13,587 nt of DNA from Anaerolineae bacterium (GTDB lineage Bacteria; Chloroflexota; Anaerolineae; CG2-30-64-16): the NCBI GenBank assembly GCA_025454565.1, contig JALOOE010000023.1, forward strand, positions 1 to 13,587. Direction: 5' to 3'. The notes under the pieces were generated by a model. The model did no database searches, was not told the DNA's origin, and saw only the letters and a program-made list of their open reading frames with translations. How positions within the stretch are numbered: the first letter of the stretch is position 1; each line of letters begins with the position of its first letter. Below are positions 5,494 to 13,587 of the stretch, one piece after another. The position numbers and the translations under genes were made by a program.

Positions 5494-6717
5494 ATGAAAA
5501 AACACCAGGCAATGCAGTCAGCCCAGGCTGCAACGGAGGAAAACCCGATGGAGGCGTTGCTGGCAGAGGAGTTTGGCGTCTCCAAACTTCGCCCTGGCGA
5601 CATTCGGGATGGCACCATTGTCAGCATCAGTCCGGGTGAGATCTTCGTAGACATTCACTACAAAGCGGATGCCGTGGTGGATAGCCGCGAACTGGAGCAT
5701 CTGGATCGCGTCTTCCTCACCGGTCTGACCGTAGGCGATTCGGTGGTGGCTTACGTCATCCAGCCGGAGGACCGCGACGGCAACGTCGTGATCTCGCTTC
5801 AGCGTGCGCAACAGGAGCAAGATTGGCGGCAGGCGGACGAGCTCCTCAAATCGCAGGATGTTTTCGATGGGGTCGTGACCGGCTACAACCGCGGCGGCCT
5901 GATTGTGAAGGTCGGCAAAGTGCGCGGCTTCGTGCCGGCATCACAACTCTCAGGGCGGTGGCAGGCGCAGCAGGATAACGACGGCGATCCCGAGGAACGC
6001 TGGGCCAAGCTGGTCGGTCAGAAGATGCGGCTCAAGGTCGTGGAACTGGACCGCCAGCGCAATCGTCTGATATTATCAGAGCGCGCGGCCGCCAAAGACT
6101 TTCGCCAGGGCCAGAAGGATCGTCTGCTGTCGGAGCTCAAGAAGGGTGACGTTCTCACGGGGATTGTCACCAGCCTGGCAGCGTTCGGCGCCTTCGTCGA
6201 TCTCGGCGGCGCCGACGGGCTGATCCATCTCTCGGAGATCGCCTGGCATCGGGTGGAGCATCCTGCCGAGGTGCTGCACGTTGGGCAGGAGGTTCAGGTC
6301 TACATCCTCGGCGTGGACGAGGAGAAGAAACGCATCGCGTTGAGCCTGCGCCGCCTCACCCCGGAACCGTGGAGTGTCATCGATCAGACCTACACCCTGG
6401 GGCAGATCGTCATCGCCAGGATCACCAAGCTCACCAATTTCGGCGCGTTCGCCAAAGTGGATGACTCTATCGAGGGCCTCATCCATATCTCGGAGTTGGC
6501 GGATTATCGGATCGGCCACCCGAAGGAGGTCGTCCAGGAGGGTGATGAGGTTCACGTGCGCGTGATCCGCATCGATCCTGAGCGGCGACGCATCGGACTC
6601 AGCTTGCGACAGGCTTCGGAAGATGCGTATGTGGAAGTCGATTGGCAAGAAGAAGCCGAGACGCTGCTAAGTGAAGGGGACCGGGTCGCCGAGCCAGAAC
6701 CTGCCGGTGCACAGTAA
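5494..6717 (+). CDS. rpsA: Ribosomal protein S1, four S1 domains
   Basis: The 407-residue protein contains four OB-fold S1 RNA-binding domains at roughly 32-104, 120-199, 215-289 and 300-375. Domains 3 and 4 are the most canonical (GIVTSLAAFGAFVDL..GLIHLSEIAW and ARITKLTNFGAFAKV..GLIHISELAD). S1 binds mRNA on the 30S subunit and helps initiation; four domains is shorter than the six of E. coli S1. An acidic tail follows. The start is ambiguous. ATG 5494 has GGAGGAGG 13 nt upstream, whereas in-frame ATG 5548 (Met19) has GGAGGA (5535-5540) at an ideal 7 nt and still contains every domain. The 5548 start may be the main one. The gene has its own promoter and ends before an intrinsic terminator at 6806-6839. 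Confidence 0.9.
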   Translation: MKKHQAMQSAQAATEENPMEALLAEEFGVSKLRPGDIRDGTIVSISPGEIFVDIHYKADAVVDSRELEHLDRVFLTGLTVGDSVVAYVIQPEDRDGNVVISLQRAQQEQDWRQADELLKSQDVFDGVVTGYNRGGLIVKVGKVRGFVPASQLSGRWQAQQDNDGDPEERWAKLVGQKMRLKVVELDRQRNRLILSERAAAKDFRQGQKDRLLSELKKGDVLTGIVTSLAAFGAFVDLGGADGLIHLSEIAWHRVEHPAEVLHVGQEVQVYILGVDEEKKRIALSLRRLTPEPWSVIDQTYTLGQIVIARITKLTNFGAFAKVDDSIEGLIHISELADYRIGHPKEVVQEGDEVHVRVIRIDPERRRIGLSLRQASEDAYVEVDWQEEAETLLSEGDRVAEPEPAGAQ

Positions 6718-6769
6718 TCGTTGAAAAACTGATAAGCACAGCCGGCGCGGGCACGCGCATCGGTTGAGC

Positions 6770-6791
6770 GACGCACACCGACTTGTGCGTC
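6770..6791 (+). repeat. Perfect hairpin in the rpsA 3' region
   Basis: GACGCACA (6770-6777) pairs perfectly with TGTGCGTC (6784-6791) around CCGACT. It lies 15 nt upstream of the terminator stem. It may protect the rpsA mRNA 3' end or be part of a small RNA; there is no direct evidence for either. Confidence 0.5.
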
Positions 6792-6805
6792 AAGCATCAT
6801 CACGA

Positions 6806-6839
6806 GGGGGCGGAGGCACAATGTGCGCTGCCCCTTTTT
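6806..6839 (+). terminator. Intrinsic terminator after rpsA
   Basis: The outer stem GGGGC (6807-6811) pairs with GCCCC (6830-6834), the stem continues imperfectly, and it closes with CAC/GTG around AAT. Five Ts follow at 6835-6839. It separates rpsA from the clpC promoter. Confidence 0.8.
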
Positions 6840-6880
6840 GCTACTTGCGGATGCCCGCTTACGACGCTGCGCTCGAGATG

Positions 6881-6889
6881 TGCTATAAT
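6881..6889 (+). promoter_or_regulatory. Extended -10 promoter for clpC
   Basis: TGCTATAAT gives a TGn extension plus a perfect TATAAT hexamer at 6884-6889. No good -35 lies 16-18 nt upstream (the best, TTACGA, is 19 nt away), which is usual for extended -10 promoters. It predicts a leader of about 85 nt. Inside it ATGCTA (6928-6933) and TAGCAT (6942-6947) form a small inverted repeat that could be an operator or RNA hairpin. It does not match the CIRCE consensus. Confidence 0.7.
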
Positions 6890-6980
6890 GCGCAGCAGAT
6901 TGACTGAAGAGAGTGTCGCAATCGACTATGCTAGTGGGGGATAGCATTCTCTGCGTGACGCGCGCAAAGGATGAACTGAA

Positions 6981-9467
<2,487 letters not shown>

Positions 9468-9498
9468 TCGCTGGTCGGATCACAATAAGTAATTGATG

Positions 9499-9535
9499 AG
9501 CAGCCGCGTGCCACAAGCACGTGGCTGTTCGATTT
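9499..9535 (+). terminator. Terminator-like hairpin after clpC
   Basis: CAGCCGCGTG (9501-9510) pairs with CACGTGGCTG (9518-9527), with one G-U pair, around a 7-nt loop, and is extended by A9499 and G9500. The downstream tract TTCGATTT is only partly T-rich, so efficiency may be modest. It lies just before the protease start and argues against using the TTG at 9493 as that gene's start. Confidence 0.6.
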
Positions 9536-9555
9536 GGGGAAGGGTGTGCCGAATC

Positions 9556-11796
9556 ATGCGTAGTTCTAGCGTTTCGCACGGGCGTTTTTGGTCGGTGATC
9601 CTGCTTGTCGGCATGTTGATCGTTGCCGCCATGCCGACAGCATCCGCCATGCCAGTGGCGGCTATCGCAGCCGTGCTGGACCCTGAGCGTGTCCAACCCG
9701 CCAGCGAACTGCCTTACGTGCCCGGCGAAATTGTGATCGGCTGGCAACCGGACGCGCAGCTACAGGCCCAGGCGCGCGCAGGGCAACTCGACGTCGATCG
9801 AACCGGCGCTGACTGGCAGCAAGCAGTCGAGAGCTTCTCTGCGCGCACGGGCTTGCAGGTGCTGGATGTGCAGCCGGAGTACGGCGTGGGGCGAGTAGTT
9901 GTCGCGCCCGGTCAGGAGCAGGCCGAGATCGCCCGGCTGTCGGCGCTGCCCTGGGTGCGCTACGTCGAGCCGAACTACCTGGCACGCGCGGCCGGCTACC
10001 CGAACGATCCGTACATCGGCAACCAGTGGCACATGCGCCGCGTCGGCGCGCCTGCGGCGTGGGATCTCACTTTCGGCTCCTATTCCCTTCTGGTGGCAGT
10101 GATCGACTCCGGCATCGCCCTCACGCATCCCGAGTTTGCCGGACGTCTGGCGCCTGGCTGGGATTATGTTAACAATGATGCCGACCCGACCGACGACTAC
10201 GGCCACGGCACGCACGTGACCGGCATCATCGCGGCCGCGGCCGATAACGGTGTGGGCGTAGCCGGGCTGGCCGCGAATGTCAAGGTCTTGCCGTTGAAGG
10301 CGCTGGATTGGAAAGGCGAGGGCACCTATACCAACATCGCCCTGGCCATTCGACGTGCCGCCGACAACAATGCCGAAGTCATCAATTTGAGCCTGGGCGG
10401 AATCTACCCGAGCGCGGACCTCAGCGATGCCATCAACTATGCCACGAGTCGCAATGCGGTCGTGGTCGCGGCCGCCGGCAACTGTGCGCAAGGCGGCGCT
10501 GGTTGCGGCGGCATGACCAACCCGGACTACTATCCGGCGGCCTATCCCAGCGTCATCGCTGTCGGTGCAACCGATCATTACGACAATTGGGCCAGCTACT
10601 CTGGCTACAAGCCCTATGTCGACTTAGCGGCGCCGGGGGGAGTCGACTGGGATCAGATCATGAGCACCATCCCAGGCGGCTATGGTCTCAGATACGGCAC
10701 ATCGATGGCGACGCCTTTGGTATCGGCCGCCGCCGCGCTGGTGAGGACGTACTTGCCCGCTGCGACGAGCACGGAGGTCACTGATATCCTGAAGAACACC
10801 GCTGATAAGGTCGGGCCATATTCCTACAGCGGAGGCCGCAACGACTGGTTCGGCGCGGGTCGGCTCAACGTGGCGCGCGCCGTGCGCTGGGCTTACCCGC
10901 CCTCGCTTAAGCCAATTGCTCAGCCGGCGGGCTTCCTGCTCGGCGGCGCGATAAGCCAGGCAAGCATGACTCTGCCTCTCACCAGCGACAGTGACCGCCC
11001 GCAGACCTGGCAGGCGACTGTGTTGCAGGGCGCGTGGCTCCAGGCCTTGCCCACGAGTGGGGCCGTCTCATACAGCGCACCGGGCGCGCTGACGCTGAAA
11101 GTCGACTCGATCTCGCTCACCCCGGGCAGCTATGAGGGCATTGTTGAAGTGCGTCCTGTCTCGCCGGCGTCGGCCTCGCAGGTCTTCTTTGTGAGCTTGC
11201 GAGTAGCCGCTACCATAAGCCCGCAGTTCCTGCCCCTGATCACCAATCGCCGCCAGGCGATGGACTGGCTGGACCCGGCGACCGGAGGTACGCCCATCTC
11301 CCCCACCGACGACACGCCGAGCCAAGTCGATCTGCCCTTCCCAGTATCGTTTTATGGCAATATGTACGATACAGTTTCGGTTTCCTACAAGGGATTCGTC
11401 TCCTTCACCCAGCCCGGATCAGGCCCACCGGTGGCGCAGAGCAGTTGTCTGCCCACCGCAGCTTTGCCCAACGATGCGATCTATGTACTGTGGCAGAACT
11501 GGCTTACATCGTTGGGCGGCCAGGTTTACATCCAATACCCGGACGCCGATCGGTTTGCCGTGACCTGGGCCGGGGTGCGGCGATTTGCCGGCGATCTGCC
11601 GCATGATTTCCAGCTCGTTTTCTTCCGCGATGGCCGAATCATGCTGCAATACCGAGCTGTCCAATCACCGGTTGTGGGCACGATCGGGATCGAGGGGTGG
11701 GACGGCACCTTCGCCCAGCAGATCGCGTGCAACGGCGCCGGGCGTCTGCCTACTTCCGGCGATGCCGTGCCGGTGGACGCGAAGCTCCCCTGGTAG
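9556..11796 (+). CDS. Secreted subtilisin-like serine protease (S8) with C-terminal beta domain
   Basis: With ATG 9556 the protein has 746 residues and begins with a Sec signal peptide: MRSSSVSHGR, a hydrophobic core, and likely cleavage after TASA (28-31). The open frame extends up to TTG 9493, but that would run through the terminator hairpin and spoil the signal peptide; GAAGGG lies 11 nt upstream of 9556. A propeptide of inhibitor-I9 type (about 54-145) precedes the catalytic domain. The triad is Asp184 (AVIDSGI), His217 (GHGTH) and Ser383 (GTSMATP), with oxyanion Asn309 (AAAGN). After about residue 460 comes a beta-sandwich-like stretch, then a domain with LPFPVSFYGNMYD, YKGFVSF and GTIGIEGWDG, a pattern seen at the C-terminus of other extracellular bacterial proteins. 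It probably degrades or processes proteins outside the cell. Its own promoter was not found. Confidence 0.92.
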   Translation: MRSSSVSHGRFWSVILLVGMLIVAAMPTASAMPVAAIAAVLDPERVQPASELPYVPGEIVIGWQPDAQLQAQARAGQLDVDRTGADWQQAVESFSARTGLQVLDVQPEYGVGRVVVAPGQEQAEIARLSALPWVRYVEPNYLARAAGYPNDPYIGNQWHMRRVGAPAAWDLTFGSYSLLVAVIDSGIALTHPEFAGRLAPGWDYVNNDADPTDDYGHGTHVTGIIAAAADNGVGVAGLAANVKVLPLKALDWKGEGTYTNIALAIRRAADNNAEVINLSLGGIYPSADLSDAINYATSRNAVVVAAAGNCAQGGAGCGGMTNPDYYPAAYPSVIAVGATDHYDNWASYSGYKPYVDLAAPGGVDWDQIMSTIPGGYGLRYGTSMATPLVSAAAALVRTYLPAATSTEVTDILKNTADKVGPYSYSGGRNDWFGAGRLNVARAVRWAYPPSLKPIAQPAGFLLGGAISQASMTLPLTSDSDRPQTWQATVLQGAWLQALPTSGAVSYSAPGALTLKVDSISLTPGSYEGIVEVRPVSPASASQVFFVSLRVAATISPQFLPLITNRRQAMDWLDPATGGTPISPTDDTPSQVDLPFPVSFYGNMYDTVSVSYKGFVSFTQPGSGPPVAQSSCLPTAALPNDAIYVLWQNWLTSLGGQVYIQYPDADRFAVTWAGVRRFAGDLPHDFQLVFFRDGRIMLQYRAVQSPVVGTIGIEGWDGTFAQQIACNGAGRLPTSGDAVPVDAKLPW

Positions 11797-11810
11797 TCGG
11801 CGTCCGATAG

Positions 11811-11820
11811 TTGGCGCCAA
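11811..11820. repeat. 10-bp perfect palindrome in the protease-propeller gap
   Basis: TTGGCGCCAA is self-complementary and is the only distinct element in the 109-nt gap between the protease and the next gene. It could be an operator, or chance in GC-rich DNA. No clear promoter or T-tailed terminator is visible in this gap. Confidence 0.3.
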
Positions 11821-11905
11821 TGATGCACTCATAACTGGTTTTGGCGTCCTGCGTGTCGTTTGTTCCCCAATGACGTCTTCGTTATTGCCGGGACAGGGGA
11901 TACAA

Positions 11906-13587
11906 ATGACGCATAAGGCGCCGATCTGGGCTGTGATGGCAGGATTGCTCGTCATCCTGTCGTTTGGCGCGCTCTGGCTTCCCGGCCCGCTCACGACCGC
12001 CGCCTCGTTAGAAAAGCCGAGGTCCGCAACCGTACCTCAAGCGCAGCCCGCAGGCAGCCGAGACTGGCGTTCCGCAGGCCCCTACGGCGGTGTGGCACGA
12101 GCCCTCACGCTTTCTCCCAACTTCGCAAATGATGGTCTGGCGCTCGCCGGCGGGTGGAAAACCGGTCGGCTGGGGCGGACCGGCGGCTATGGCATCGTGC
12201 GGACGACCGACGGTGGCGCCACCTGGGCTGCGGTTTTCGCCGCGCCGCCCTGGAACCAGCTTGCCGTCATGGATCTGGCGATCTCGCCCGGCTTCGACGC
12301 GGACGCGACCGTCTATGCGGCGACCGAGACGGGCCTCCTGCGCAGCGATAGCCGCGGCGCGACCTGGGCACGACTGGACGGGGGGTTGCCGGAGCCCGGC
12401 AACGATCCTGCGGCTGATGACATCGTGCGTGTTATCCTATCGCCTGGCTTCGCCCTCGACGGGACGCTGCTGGCGATACAATCGAACGGCGCGTTCTTCC
12501 TTTCTCCCAATCGCGGCGTCACCTGGAGCCGCCCACCCGTCGCACCGCTCGCGGCCGCGGCCTTCACTCGCAACTTTCAGGCCGATGGGACGCTCTTCGC
12601 CGTCGCAATCGATGGTGTTCTCAATCGTTCGATCGATCGGGGTGCGACGTGGAACGCTCTCCAGCAACTCACGGTGGGGCCTGTCGCCGACATACTCCAG
12701 ACCACCGACGGCGCGCTGCTGCTGGCGACCACCGATGGCGTCACGCGGCTAGTCCCCGCCGGCAGCGGTTATGTCGTCGAACCAGCGTCGCCGAATATCT
12801 CTGGTCCCGTTCATCGCCTGGCGCTGGCCGGCGATCGCATCTATGCCGCCGCCGATCAGGGGCTCTTCATCACCTTGACCGATGGCCGCCGCTGGGATCG
12901 CTATGCGGACACACCCGTCGCGCCGGTTCGATCTGTGGCAACTTGTCCGGATTGGGGGCGGTGTCACGCGCTCATGGTGGGCGCCGATCAAGGTGTTTTG
13001 GGCACGGCCGACGATAATCTCGCGCCGTGGCGGTGGCTGGCCGGGCTGCATCGCGTGACAGCCGCCAGCGTGGTCGCTTCGCCCATGTATCCGACGGATC
13101 GGACGCTGTTTGCGGGCACCACGGATGGGCTGTTCCGCAGCACGGACGGCGGAGGAGGCTGGCAGGTAGTGACGATGGGCGAGCCGCCCGATCACGACGC
13201 GGTCTTTTCCCAGGTACGTGTCTCATCTTCGTATGCCGTCGATGGCGCAGTCTTCGCAACCCATGAAGATCGCGTGACCGGTCGGCGCAGCCTGTTTCAG
13301 TCGGCCGACCGCGGCGCCACCTGGTCGGTGCAGTTCGCCCCATTCACCCCGGATGTTCACATGGCGTTGGCGGTCTCGCCCGCCTATCGCACCGACCGAA
13401 CGATTTTCGTCGCGCAAGGCGCGGTCCTGCACAAATCGACGGATGGCGGCGCCACCTGGCAGGATCGCCCTATCGCGCCGCCCGGCTCCTACTTCTCGAC
13501 GCTGGAACTCGAGATCTCGTCCGCCTTCGCCGCCGACCGCACCCTCTTCGCGTCAGGATATGACGGCGTGCGCCGCTCGACCGACGG
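11906..13587 (+). CDS. Secreted Asp-box (BNR) beta-propeller protein, C-terminus beyond window
   Basis: The frame is open from ATG 11906 to the window edge (560 codons, no stop). AGGGGA (11895-11900) sits 5 nt before the ATG. Residues 1-33 form a signal peptide or anchor (MTHKAPIW, hydrophobic 8-26). The rest is a repeat protein: Asp-box motifs of the S-x-D-x-G-x-T-W type at about 100-107 (TTDGGATW), 147-154, 200-207 (degenerate), 242-249, 412-419, 466-473 and 511-518, with another starting at 558. They alternate with strands such as SPGFDADATVYAAT and SPAYRTDRTIFVA. This is the architecture of sialidase/VPS10-like propellers. No sialidase catalytic residues can be assigned, so an adhesive or binding role is as likely as an enzymatic one. 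CPDWGRC (347-353) may form a disulfide loop. It follows the secreted protease by 109 nt. Confidence 0.85.
   Translation, partial: MTHKAPIWAVMAGLLVILSFGALWLPGPLTTAASLEKPRSATVPQAQPAGSRDWRSAGPYGGVARALTLSPNFANDGLALAGGWKTGRLGRTGGYGIVRTTDGGATWAAVFAAPPWNQLAVMDLAISPGFDADATVYAATETGLLRSDSRGATWARLDGGLPEPGNDPAADDIVRVILSPGFALDGTLLAIQSNGAFFLSPNRGVTWSRPPVAPLAAAAFTRNFQADGTLFAVAIDGVLNRSIDRGATWNALQQLTVGPVADILQTTDGALLLATTDGVTRLVPAGSGYVVEPASPNISGPVHRLALAGDRIYAAADQGLFITLTDGRRWDRYADTPVAPVRSVATCPDWGRCHALMVGADQGVLGTADDNLAPWRWLAGLHRVTAASVVASPMYPTDRTLFAGTTDGLFRSTDGGGGWQVVTMGEPPDHDAVFSQVRVSSSYAVDGAVFATHEDRVTGRRSLFQSADRGATWSVQFAPFTPDVHMALAVSPAYRTDRTIFVAQGAVLHKSTDGGATWQDRPIAPPGSYFSTLELEISSAFAADRTLFASGYDGVRRSTD

Noticed and set aside
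6928..6947. CIRCE/HrcA operator upstream of clpC
   Set aside because: The repeat is 6 bp with an 8-nt spacer and does not match TTAGCACTC-N9-GAGTGCTAA.
9493..9555. Longer start (TTG 9493) for the S8 protease
   Set aside because: It would translate through the terminator-like hairpin and put 21 residues before a clean signal peptide beginning at ATG 9556.
11797..11905. Terminator or promoter between the protease and the propeller gene
   Set aside because: Only a 10-bp palindrome is visible; there is no T-tailed stem and no -10/-35 pair with acceptable spacing.

Overview
The window reads as part of a high-GC, free-living bacterial chromosome, most likely Chloroflexota. That assignment is an inference from a leuS region carrying a T-box element, a four-domain S1 protein next to clpC, secreted Asp-box/subtilisin proteins and many short palindromic intergenic repeats; no marker gene proves it. 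Every gene I can support is on the + strand, and no stretch longer than 300 bases lacks a gene.

Left part (1-3880): a complete tRNA-Ala(GGC) is followed after only 14 nt by a complete T-box antiterminator/terminator module. No specifier stem is visible. Next come a small lid-less alpha/beta hydrolase and leuS. As written, leuS is broken: it lacks about 27 codons and changes frame near 2512. It also carries two heptamer-repeat insertions and a small hairpin insertion that keep the local frame, plus an unusual extra segment of about 110 residues after the editing core.

Middle (3896-9535): ridA and an ornithine cyclodeaminase/mu-crystallin family gene form a plausible imine-metabolism pair. Ribosomal protein S1 follows with its own sigma70-type promoter. 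After an intrinsic terminator comes clpC, with its own extended -10 promoter and a terminator-like hairpin behind it. These are housekeeping translation and proteolysis genes.

Right part (9556-end): a secreted S8 subtilisin-like protease with a propeptide and a C-terminal beta-rich domain is followed by a secreted Asp-box (BNR) beta-propeller protein that runs off the window.

Two signals stand out. First, the tRNA-Ala/T-box juxtaposition. Second, five loci (163-226, 874-930, 1653-1721, 3197-3231, 3784-3880) built from repeats with a strict 7-nt period. The heptamers differ between loci, and four of the five are arranged as two inverted arms. No defence system, CRISPR array, transposase or phage gene is visible.
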